43,779 nt of DNA from Gemmatimonadaceae bacterium (GTDB lineage: Bacteria > Gemmatimonadota > Gemmatimonadetes > Gemmatimonadales > Gemmatimonadaceae), in contig CANGXD010000019.1 in NCBI GenBank assembly GCA_947457545.1, positions 1-43,779 of the forward strand. The letters run 5' to 3'. Both the position numbers and the translations under genes were made by a program. The number at the start of each line of letters is the position of its first letter. Position 1 is the stretch's first letter. The notes beneath the pieces were generated by a model. The model ran no database searches, was not told the DNA's origin, and saw only the letters and a program-made list of their open reading frames with translations. Shown here piece by piece: positions 34,021-41,220 of the stretch.

Positions 34021-34054
34021 GCATGGGCGAACCCAGATGCGGATTCGCCCATGC
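34021..34054 (-). promoter_or_regulatory. Intergenic hairpin between the cysteine-rich peptide gene and the DsbA-like gene
   Basis: Perfect 11-bp inverted repeat GCATGGGCGAA/TTCGCCCATGC (34021-34031 and 34044-34054) with a 12-nt loop, 7 bp after the peptide stop. No U-run follows on the minus strand. It could be a partial terminator or an mRNA-stability element giving more peptide than enzyme. Confidence 0.6.
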
Positions 34055-34061
34055 GGTCCGT

Positions 34062-34349
34062 TCAGGCACAGACGACGAAGCCGTCGCAGGGCGTTGGTGA
34101 AGACCAGTATGTTACACTCCCTGCTGGTTGGTTGTTCTGGTCGTCCCAAGCGCAAGTAGCAGACTCGGGGCACCACCACATGCCGCCTTCTTGGTAGCCC
34201 GATACAGACACCATGCTGCAAAACGATGCCGCTTCCTGCGCCGTGCAAGCACGTGAACTCTCACGTGTATGCGTCGGGGCTGATTGCGCGACAATGGTAG
34301 AGCTCGCGATGGCGATTACTGCGGAAAGCTTCCCGGCGAAATTCAACAC
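34062..34349 (-). CDS. Small secreted six-cysteine peptide, unknown function
   Basis: 95 residues from a GTG at 34349; a TTG at 34346 is better spaced from an AGGA ribosome site and is equally possible. Residues 1-24 form a Sec signal (KLSAVIAIASSTIVAQSA). The mature part of about 70 residues has six cysteines (35, 44, 60, 66, 88, 94), is rich in Trp/Ser/Gly and acidic (GYQEGGMWWCPESATCAWDD), and ends FVVCA. Six Cys in an exported peptide next to a CPAC oxidoreductase suggests three disulfides. I do not recognise the family. It could be a signalling, toxin-like or envelope peptide. It is the first gene of the cassette. Confidence 0.7.
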   Translation of the reverse strand: MLNFAGKLSAVIAIASSTIVAQSAPTHTRESSRACTAQEAASFCSMVSVSGYQEGGMWWCPESATCAWDDQNNQPAGSVTYWSSPTPCDGFVVCA

Positions 34350-34913
34350 TGAATCCTACTTGCAGTTGCGATACTTGCGAAGATCACCAGTTCGGTGAGG
34401 TGCCACAATCGTGATGCACCAACAGCGAAGGTGTGGCCGGATTTCTACGCTGTCAATAGTTTTCTCTCATCACGAACTAGCCACGAATAGCGACGGGGCG
34501 CTTGCTTTACAAATGATCACATACGCTTACACGTGATCTGAATGATTCGTGCAACCTCTTCGTGATACCGTGCGCGCTAACTGGAATCACAGAACGCGCG
34601 AAACGGGAGTGAACTTATTCGGGAACGTGACACCGGCTTTTGATCGCCCGTGTTTCCGTTTTTCGGTAAATGCATGTCGCTTGCCCATACTTCGGCGACA
34701 ACCATTTAGCGTTCGTTCCTTTCGAACGTGTTCATTTCGGTCGTGATAGACCAACGATTGCGTGAATTTCGATCAGCCTCGCCACGAAAGTTCGGACATC
34801 ATTTCCAGAAAGAACTCCGACTCATTCAGGCCGACAATCTACCCAGTGGTCTGTTAGCTAGATGCCTACCGGGGGTGACTAGCTCGGCTTGGTGCGTTTT
34901 CGTGCGCACGCGG
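34350..34913. other. Gene-free, AT-richer region upstream of the cysteine-rich peptide cassette
   Basis: I see no supportable gene in these about 560 bp. Base composition is visibly lower in G+C than the flanks. Elements that could matter: TGTCAA at 34451-34456 (a consensus -35 TTGACA on the minus strand, about 100 bp upstream of the peptide start, without a convincing -10); an inverted repeat GATCAC/GTGATC at 34515-34520 and 34533-34538; and CGTTCG/CGAACG at 34710-34715 and 34723-34728. It probably holds the cassette promoter and ends at the S1 fragment. Confidence 0.5.
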
Positions 34914-35005
34914 TCACTTGCTGCGCACCGTTCCAAGTCCGCCATGCACCCCGTACACCTGACCCGTCACCCACGACGCGTCGGCGCCGAGCAGGAACGC
35001 CATGC
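34914..35005 (-). pseudogene. Fragment S1: 3' end of an SDR gene
   Basis: 92 bp almost identical (4-5 mismatches) to the 3' end of the intact SDR gene at 43020-43111. Translated on the minus strand it gives MAFLLGADASWVTG and then the terminal segment up to RSK and a TGA stop. The only residue change I see is Asp to His in the VDGG motif. The fragment is fused at its upstream end to an anti-sigma gene end (R2) within shared sequence at about 35003-35012. Confidence 0.88.
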
Positions 35006-35091
35006 TCGCGGTTACCGAGGAGAATGCCTCGGGGGCCATCGCGCCGACGATGACCCCGTTCATTGCGGGTTCGGTGCCAGCAACGCAGTAA
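35003..35091 (+). pseudogene. Fragment R2: 3' end of an RskA-type anti-sigma gene
   Basis: 89 bp aligning without gaps to the native rskA end (30523-30611). The encoded tail LAVTEENASGAIAPTMTPF...SVPATQ is the same except for the last residue (Arg to Gln); the other differences are silent, and the stop is TAA instead of TAG. No sigma or anti-sigma body precedes it. Only 3 bp separate its stop from the stop of S2 on the opposite strand. Confidence 0.9.
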
Positions 35092-35094
35092 TCG

Positions 35095-35160
35095 TTACTT
35101 GCTGCGCACCGTTCCGAGCCCGCCGCCGCCGCCGTCGACCTGCCCGGTTACCCACGAGGC
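35095..35160 (-). pseudogene. Fragment S2: diverged 3' end of an SDR gene
   Basis: Minus-strand translation gives GASWVTGQVDGGGGLGTVRSK and a TAA stop, recognisably the SDR C-terminus (native: ASWVTGQVYGVDGGLGTVRSK) but one residue shorter and with many third-position changes. The first roughly 30 bp are nearly identical to the native gene end. It forms with R2 a convergent junction equivalent to R3/S3 at 42958-43090. Confidence 0.8.
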
Positions 35161-35176
35161 GCCTCGGTGCCGATCG

Positions 35177-35216
35177 GTACGGTACACATCGACGATGATG
35201 GTGATGTGCACCGTAC
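35177..35216 (-). terminator. Hairpin downstream of the permease/peptidase fusion gene
   Basis: 14-bp stem with one mismatch (35177-35190 against 35203-35216) and a 12-nt loop, 19 bp after the stop of the minus-strand fusion gene. No U-run. It lies just inside the right island next to S2. Confidence 0.55.
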
Positions 35217-35234
35217 TTGCCGATGGTTGCAGCG

Positions 35235-38200
35235 CTACTTCGCGTCGCGGGTGTTGTCGCCCGGGACGCGATCGATCAGGAGGTTGTACGGATCGATCCC
35301 GGCGCGCGCTGGCTTGCGGGGCACGGTGAATTCGACGCGCACGATGCCGCCGGTGACCTTCACTTTGCGAATCGCGATGGCCTCACCCAAGCGGGCGCCG
35401 GGGCGGGGCGCATCGAAGATGCCGACGTCGATGTAGTCGTTGAGCGGCACGGCGGTTTCAGTACCCAGCGAGTCGGCGCGGAACTTGGCGGCGGTCCCGA
35501 TCACCGTCACCTTGAACTGGCCGCCGGGCAGCGGGGTGGTGAGCACGCTATCCGTCTTCACGTCCCAGAGGGTGATCGTGTCGAAGTAGTCGTCGACCGC
35601 CGACTGGAGCGAATCCGGCGTCGCCGCGCGGATATGGCGCATCAGGTCGAGGGTGGTGGCGTACGGCGGGCCACTGAAGCGCCCCTCGTTGAGGTACGCG
35701 CGCACCGCACCGTGCAGGGCCCGCTCCCCGATCAGGTCGCGCAGCGCGTACAGCGTGAGCGCCCCCTTCTGGTACCAGATGTAGCTCTGCAGGTCGACCC
35801 GTGTGAGCGGACGTTCGCCCTTTGTTTCGCCCGCCCGCCCGCGCAGGTACCCATCCAGCTCACTCCGCAGGAACTTCTGCGTGAAGGCTCGCCCGTGGGC
35901 GCGCTCGGTGACGACCAGCGCCGCGTACTCGGAGAGCGACTCCGACAACATTTGCGACCCTTCGACATCGGCCGCCATGCGCTGGTAGGGGAACCACTGG
36001 TGCGCGATCTCGTGCGCCGTCACGAAGTACGGCAGGTCGGTGTCCTCGACGCTCGAAGTATCGACGCGCGCCACGAACCCGATCGCCTCCGAGTATGGCA
36101 CCGTGTTCGGGAACGACTGGGCAAACCCGGCGTAGCGCGGGAACTCGAGGATGCGCAGCTGCCGGTGCTGGTAGGGTGCGAACTCCTGCGTGTAGAACGC
36201 CAGCGACGCCTTCGACGCCTCGATCATGCGCTCGACGTTGAAGCGATGCGCAGGGTGGTGATAGACCTCGATTGCCACGTTATTCCACGAGCCCTTGGTG
36301 ACCGTCCACCGGGCCGACAGCACCGAGAAGAAGTTGTCGATGGGCGCGTCCATGCGATACTGGAAGTACCGTCGGCCGTTCTGCGTCCACTCGCGCTGCA
36401 GGTACCCCGGAGCCATGGCAATCTGGTCGGGATCGGTGCTCACGACGGCCTCGAACGACGCTAGGTCGGCATCGGCCAGGAACGACTGGCGGAAGAGCGC
36501 CACGCTGTCCGTGCGCGGCTTGCCACGCCGCTGCGGCGGCAACTTGTACTTGCGGCGGAGCTCATCGCTCTGCAGCTCGCTGCTCTGCGAGTAGAAAAAG
36601 GTTGGGAACTTCTCACGGTTGAAGAAGGTGCCGTTGCCAACCAGCGAGCGGTCCGGCTCGCCGTTGGGATAGCCTCGCACCCGGAAGCGCTGCACCGATC
36701 GCACGCGCAGGGAATCACCGGCCACGAGCGGCGTGGCCAGCCGCACCAGGCGCACCCCCCAGATCGTGTCGGCCTTGAGGATGGTGAACGGTCGGTCGAA
36801 GGTGAGCGAGTCGAGCGATGCCGCAAGCCCGGGCGCGTCAGCCGCCACGTTCACGAGGATCGTGTCGATGGGCGTCGCCAGCCGGTTCACGAGCGTGAAA
36901 CGGCTGCCCACCCGCGCCCGTCCGTCCGTCGGCTCCAGATCCACATCAAGCGCGATTCCCACCACGTGTGGGACTGGCAGCGTTTCGTACCGGCGCCAGG
37001 TGCGCTCGTACTCCACCGCCTGTCGTTCCCCCTCCTTGCGCGTGGTGTACACGTTCTCGACGCTCGCGTGGTAGTAGAACACGCCCGCCGCAGCGGTAGC
37101 GCCGGTGGCGCCGACGGCGGCCATCCACCGCGTGGCCCCGCGGAAGCGTTCCCGCAGGCGACGCGCGAGGCGCGGCAGCTGGGTACCACGGTGCCAGACG
37201 AGCATGGTGAGGGCCAGCAGCAAGACGGCCAGCCCCACATTGAACCCATGCACGGCCGGAAACGCCCGCAGGTACGGCCCCACCCCATTCATATCCGACC
37301 AGGTCAGCGCCGGCGACTGCCCCAGCAGCAGTAGCTGATAGTCGTAGCCAAGGTTGACCGTCACGATGGTGGCGGTCCACACCAGGATCATGATGACGTG
37401 CCCGATCGCCTTTCGCGGCACCAGCGACTGCACCAGGAACGCCATCGCCGTCATGAGGAGCCAGCTGGGGAAGTCTCCCAGGTACACGTACAGCGCGTAC
37501 ACCGGCAGGTCGATGTGCGGATAGCCCTTGAGCAGCTGCGTCGCCATGCTGCCCGCCATCGACACCGTGGCAAAGGCCAGCAGCATGAGCACCATCGCCG
37601 TGTACTTGCCCAGCAGCACGCTCCAGTCGCGCACCGGCGAGGCATCGAGCACTTGGTCGAGCCGCACCTGCCGCTCCCGCCACACCAGTTCGCCGGAGAA
37701 GAAAGTGAGCAGTACGATCATGAACAATCCACCCGATCCCACCGCGGACTCGGCCATGAGCCAGCTCATCGGCCAGCTGCGGCTCTGGCCGTTCTGGTCG
37801 GCGTACCACGAGGACATCATCACGTTGATGAAGCCGATCGCGGCGATCGCCAGAAACGGCACGGATCGCAAGAGCGACTGGGCATGGAACATGGTCACGC
37901 TGCGCCAGCCCGCCAGGATCGCCGGTGGGCTATACGCGCGACCGGCCGCGCGGGTGGTCACGGACGCCACGCGCGCCGGGGGCGCCGAGGGCGCCGCGCG
38001 CTTGGCCCGGCGTCGCGACGAGACGGCGGCCTCCTTCTCCAGCTTGACGAAGCGGAACGCCGCGGCAAGCATCACCGCACCGACCGCCGCCCAAAGCGCG
38101 CGGTTGGCGCCGATGAATCCGGCGATCGGAAGCGTCTGCGCGTTCTTCTCCGACGGCGTCCAGTAGCGGGTCACAAGGCTGATCGAGCGGATGCCGAATG

Positions 38201-38828
38201 GATCGATCAGGTTCGCCAGCATGTCGCGGTCGAGCTGACGCACGAGATCATCGGCAACGGAGTACCCCACCAGCAGCAGGATGCCCGCCACGTAGACGGC
38301 GAAGCTGCTGCGCGTGAGCGACCCGACCGCGAAGAGCAGGCTGCTCAGGAAGAACACCCCGGGCACACCCAGAATCAGAAACGGTTGCACGTAGTGCCAG
38401 ACCTGTATGGCCTGCAGCGTCTCGCCATCCGCCCACGGCATGACCGACCCCACGAGGGCGCCAAGCGGCATCGCCGCGAAGACCAGGAGCATGGCCAGAA
38501 ACGCGGCGAGGTACTTGGCCCCGACGTAGGCGCCACGTGAGATGCGCGTTGTGAACAGCAACTCGTGGACACCGGCCTCGTAGTCGCGCAGGACCGTGGT
38601 ACCCACCAGCGCACTGGTGATGATCTGCCCGATGGCCAGCAGGATCCCGTAGAGTTGGGACAGGGCGAACGGACTGTTCCGCTTGACCTTGCCCAGCGCC
38701 GTACCAACGGTGACCGCGTCGGTGCTGAGGGCGAAGAACGACAGCATGAAGACGATGGCCACGTACAGCCACGTGACCGGGCGCCGGAAGTGACTCCGGA
38801 GCTCGAAGGCAAACAGAGGACCGAACAT
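35235..38828 (-). CDS. ABC-2 type permease fused to an M1-family aminopeptidase
   Basis: 1197 residues. The N-terminal half contains two permease-like blocks of about six membrane helices each: FELRSHFRRPVTWLYVAIVFML at the start, and a second block after a basic Ala/Pro linker near residue 290 that contains SGELVWRERQVRLDQVLDASP. After about residue 600 a large external domain follows with M1 features: HEIAHQW zinc motif (about 938), the downstream Glu in MLSESLSEYAAL and VPYSEAIGF in the position of the exopeptidase motif. Such fusions are known in several phyla but poorly understood. They may couple transport to peptide trimming on the outer face of the inner membrane. The ATPase partner is encoded immediately upstream (TGATG overlap). 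Confidence 0.9.
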   Translation of the reverse strand: MFGPLFAFELRSHFRRPVTWLYVAIVFMLSFFALSTDAVTVGTALGKVKRNSPFALSQLYGILLAIGQIITSALVGTTVLRDYEAGVHELLFTTRISRGAYVGAKYLAAFLAMLLVFAAMPLGALVGSVMPWADGETLQAIQVWHYVQPFLILGVPGVFFLSSLLFAVGSLTRSSFAVYVAGILLLVGYSVADDLVRQLDRDMLANLIDPFGIRSISLVTRYWTPSEKNAQTLPIAGFIGANRALWAAVGAVMLAAAFRFVKLEKEAAVSSRRRAKRAAPSAPPARVASVTTRAAGRAYSPPAILAGWRSVTMFHAQSLLRSVPFLAIAAIGFINVMMSSWYADQNGQSRSWPMSWLMAESAVGSGGLFMIVLLTFFSGELVWRERQVRLDQVLDASPVRDWSVLLGKYTAMVLMLLAFATVSMAGSMATQLLKGYPHIDLPVYALYVYLGDFPSWLLMTAMAFLVQSLVPRKAIGHVIMILVWTATIVTVNLGYDYQLLLLGQSPALTWSDMNGVGPYLRAFPAVHGFNVGLAVLLLALTMLVWHRGTQLPRLARRLRERFRGATRWMAAVGATGATAAAGVFYYHASVENVYTTRKEGERQAVEYERTWRRYETLPVPHVVGIALDVDLEPTDGRARVGSRFTLVNRLATPIDTILVNVAADAPGLAASLDSLTFDRPFTILKADTIWGVRLVRLATPLVAGDSLRVRSVQRFRVRGYPNGEPDRSLVGNGTFFNREKFPTFFYSQSSELQSDELRRKYKLPPQRRGKPRTDSVALFRQSFLADADLASFEAVVSTDPDQIAMAPGYLQREWTQNGRRYFQYRMDAPIDNFFSVLSARWTVTKGSWNNVAIEVYHHPAHRFNVERMIEASKASLAFYTQEFAPYQHRQLRILEFPRYAGFAQSFPNTVPYSEAIGFVARVDTSSVEDTDLPYFVTAHEIAHQWFPYQRMAADVEGSQMLSESLSEYAALVVTERAHGRAFTQKFLRSELDGYLRGRAGETKGERPLTRVDLQSYIWYQKGALTLYALRDLIGERALHGAVRAYLNEGRFSGPPYATTLDLMRHIRAATPDSLQSAVDDYFDTITLWDVKTDSVLTTPLPGGQFKVTVIGTAAKFRADSLGTETAVPLNDYIDVGIFDAPRPGARLGEAIAIRKVKVTGGIVRVEFTVPRKPARAGIDPYNLLIDRVPGDNTRDAK

Positions 38829-39724
38829 CAGGCCTCCACCGGGACCCGACCGCCTGACGCTTCGGCCAGTCGGTGGAAGTACACGTCCTCAAGATCGGGA
38901 TCCACGGCGACGAATCCATCACCAGGGTCGGACTCGGCATACACGTGCAGCACGGTGTTTCCAGCGGCCATGCGCGAGGAGATGACTTGGTACTGCGACT
39001 TGTAGGCGTCGGTCTGCGCGCGCGGAATCGTGCGGCGCCAGATGCGCCCGCGCACCGTGTCGATGATCCGCTCCGGCTCGCCCTGCACCACCACCTCGCC
39101 CTTGTTGATGATGGCCATGTTCGAGCAGAGCTCGCGCACGTCCTCGACGATATGCGTGGAGAGGATCACCACGACATCCTCGCCGATGTCGGCCAGCAGG
39201 TTGAGGAAGCGGTTGCGTTCGGTGGGATCGAGACCGGCGGTTGGCTCGTCGACGATGAGCAGCTTGGGGCTGCCGGCCAGCGCAATGGCGATGCCGAGCC
39301 GTTGCTTCATGCCCCCCGAGTATCCGCCAACGCTCTTCTTGCGCACATCGTACAGGTTGACCTGCTGCAGCAGCATCGCGACGAGGTCCTTGCGTTCCCC
39401 AGGGTTCACGACGCCCTTGAGGGTGGCGAAGTGATCGAGGATGGCCTCGGCGGGCATGTTGGGATAGAGCCCGAACTCCTGCGGCAGGTAGCCGAGCTGG
39501 GAGCGCAGCCGCTCCGGTTCTCGGAGCACGTCGATGTCCCGGAAGTGAATGCTTCCCGAATCCGGTTGTTGCAGTGTGGCGATCGTGCGCATCAGCGACG
39601 ACTTACCGGCGCCATTGGGGCCCAGCAGTCCGAACATGCCGGGCGGGATCGTGAGCGAGATGTTGTGGAGCGCCCGGACCCCGTTTGGGTAGGTCTTGGC
39701 GATGGACTCGATACGCAGGGTCAT
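38828..39724 (-). CDS. ABC transporter ATP-binding protein
   Basis: The start at 39724 gives MTLRIESIAKTYPNG, the standard N-terminus; the frame stays open upstream but adds an atypical basic leader. Walker A is GPNGAGKSS, Q-loop YLPQEFGLY, signature YSGGMKQRL, Walker B LLIVDEPTAGLDP and H-loop STHIVED. The C-terminal 60 residues form an extra domain typical of ABC-2 exporters. Overlap with the permease/peptidase start shows that they form one transporter. The substrate is unknown. Confidence 0.93.
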   Translation of the reverse strand: MTLRIESIAKTYPNGVRALHNISLTIPPGMFGLLGPNGAGKSSLMRTIATLQQPDSGSIHFRDIDVLREPERLRSQLGYLPQEFGLYPNMPAEAILDHFATLKGVVNPGERKDLVAMLLQQVNLYDVRKKSVGGYSGGMKQRLGIAIALAGSPKLLIVDEPTAGLDPTERNRFLNLLADIGEDVVVILSTHIVEDVRELCSNMAIINKGEVVVQGEPERIIDTVRGRIWRRTIPRAQTDAYKSQYQVISSRMAAGNTVLHVYAESDPGDGFVAVDPDLEDVYFHRLAEASGGRVPVEA

Positions 39725-39867
39725 GGGGAGCAAGCGGGTGAGGGGGGCGAGAGGTATCACGCGAACTGGAGACGCTACGAGCCCATCGGCCGTTTGTTTC
39801 GGCCCGCCACGCGGCAGGTGAGTGCTCATGGCCAACGAGGCGCGCCCGCGAAGCGGGCCGGTCGCCG

Positions 39868-39915
39868 CCCGTCACCACGTGGAGGCGGGCATGCACGCCT
39901 CCACATGGTGACGGG
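39868..39915 (-). terminator. Long hairpin after the AraC-type gene
   Basis: 20-bp stem interrupted by one 2-bp mismatch (39868-39887 and 39896-39915) around an 8-nt loop, beginning 2 bp after the AraC-type gene stop. No U-run follows. It separates this gene from the ABC operon. Confidence 0.6.
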
Positions 39916-39917
39916 CC

Positions 39918-40922
39918 TTAGGGCTGACCGTCGCCGCCCGCCCATCGGCGGCGAGCCCGATGGAACGCGCTCACGCTCGAGAAGCCGAGCAACGCCGCCT
40001 GCTGCGTCGTCGTCACGTGGATCTCGCCGCGATCGGCGCGGAGGAGATCCTGCCGGGTTTCATTGAGTGTACCGCGATAGGTCTGCCCCTCGTCCGCCAG
40101 CCGACGCAGCAACGTGCGGTGACTCATGTTGAGCTGCTTCGCGAGGAGCGTGGCGGACGGCTTTACGCCGTGCAGCATCGCCTCCCGTAGCACGGTCTTC
40201 GCCCTGATCACGGTCGGCGATGGGGAAGGTGAGGGTGTGAGCAGCGTGACACACTGACGTTCCAGGTAGGACGAGAGCTGCGGGATGGCCTTGGGGAGCG
40301 GAACATCAAGAACAGTGCGGTCGAACTCGATCGACGTTCGACCGGCGCCGAACTTCGGCGCGACCCCGAACACCGCCGCGTGTGCCGTCACGTCCGTCGG
40401 CATCGCGTGCGAAAACGCGATCTGCCGGGCCAGCAGTGTCGTACCGACAACGGCCTGCAGCCCGACCCACATGCTGGCTGCTGCGTACTCCGCGGCGGCG
40501 CGAACACCGAGTCGCGAGTCCGGACCGCTCGATCGCCAGCCGAGCCCGACCCGGTCGCCCAAACACTCCGGAAGCGACCATTGGTCCAGGCTTCCCCACA
40601 GCCGCTGGAAGCGAATGGCGCGTTCGAGCGACTCGCCCAGCGTCTGGCTGGTGATCGCCAGGAAACCGATGAGACCATGGGTTTCCACCGGCACCCGGGC
40701 AACCAGCATCGGCAAGGCAGGGTTCTGGTGGCGGCGCATCAGCCGCTCCCACATGGCGAGGTACGCCTCAACCGGCAGGAAGCCGACGACGTCAGCGTCG
40801 GCGTCGGCGGCGATTCCGAGCGTGGTACGTTCGACGGTCATGTCCAGATCGACCGCTTCGGCGGCGCGCAGCACCGACGCGAACTTGGCGATCGACACCA
40901 CCGCACTGTGTGAGGTGCTCAT
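39918..40922 (-). CDS. AraC-family transcriptional regulator
   Basis: The start is the ATG at 40922 (MSTSHSAVVSIAKF); a longer opening upstream has an Arg-rich, implausible leader. The N-terminal 200 residues match the arabinose-binding-like domain of the OruR/ArgR-type AraC group (LGIAADADADVVGFLPVEAYLAMWERL, then LRAAIRFQRLW-like and FSHAMP). The C-terminal HTH has LAKQLNMSHRTLLRRLADEGQTYRGTLNETR, then AALLGFSSVSAFHRARRRWAG. A ligand-responsive activator of a nearby gene is expected. The TAP-like hydrolase and ABC genes are candidates, but the link is inference. Confidence 0.9.
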   Translation of the reverse strand: MSTSHSAVVSIAKFASVLRAAEAVDLDMTVERTTLGIAADADADVVGFLPVEAYLAMWERLMRRHQNPALPMLVARVPVETHGLIGFLAITSQTLGESLERAIRFQRLWGSLDQWSLPECLGDRVGLGWRSSGPDSRLGVRAAAEYAAASMWVGLQAVVGTTLLARQIAFSHAMPTDVTAHAAVFGVAPKFGAGRTSIEFDRTVLDVPLPKAIPQLSSYLERQCVTLLTPSPSPSPTVIRAKTVLREAMLHGVKPSATLLAKQLNMSHRTLLRRLADEGQTYRGTLNETRQDLLRADRGEIHVTTTQQAALLGFSSVSAFHRARRRWAGGDGQP

Positions 40923-41220
40923 CGCACAGCGCGACCTGCTGGGCTCAGCGGTACTTCTCGCAGCGTTGAAGCGACGCAACTGCCGTCTGTAGTAGAGTCG
41001 AACAAGCCCATATCCTCCCCTTTTGCGGCCCGACGCGAGGACATTGCGTCGGGGCCTACGTCGCAGCAAGGCGAACCGTCCGAATGAGTCACATCGAACG
41101 GTTCGACCTTTCGAGGGTCGGCAACTGCGTCACAGAACTTGAGCGGGTGTCACGACCTCCCAGGAGAGCCAGTACGTCCCCGGGGGATGTGCTGCCGGCG
41201 CAGCGTCTTGGCGCGGGGGA
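40923..41220. promoter_or_regulatory. Intergenic region with an inverted repeat upstream of the AraC-type gene
   Basis: No gene is visible. CGAACCGT at 41072-41079 and ACGGTTCG at 41098-41105 are perfect complements separated by 18 bp, a spacing possible for a dimeric regulator site. They lie about 150 bp upstream of the AraC-type start and 116 bp after the hydrolase stop. They could equally be a weak terminator of the hydrolase gene. Confidence 0.3.

Noticed and set aside
34728-35198. Plus-strand open frame of 156 codons over the S1-R2-S2 scar
   Set aside because: It only links antisense SDR sequence with the rskA tail and antisense S2; an accidental chimera rather than a gene.
35217-36464. 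Plus-strand open frame of about 415 codons opposite the M1 peptidase domain
   Set aside because: Antisense to an intact peptidase domain; the translation is Arg/His/Val-rich and matches nothing I know.
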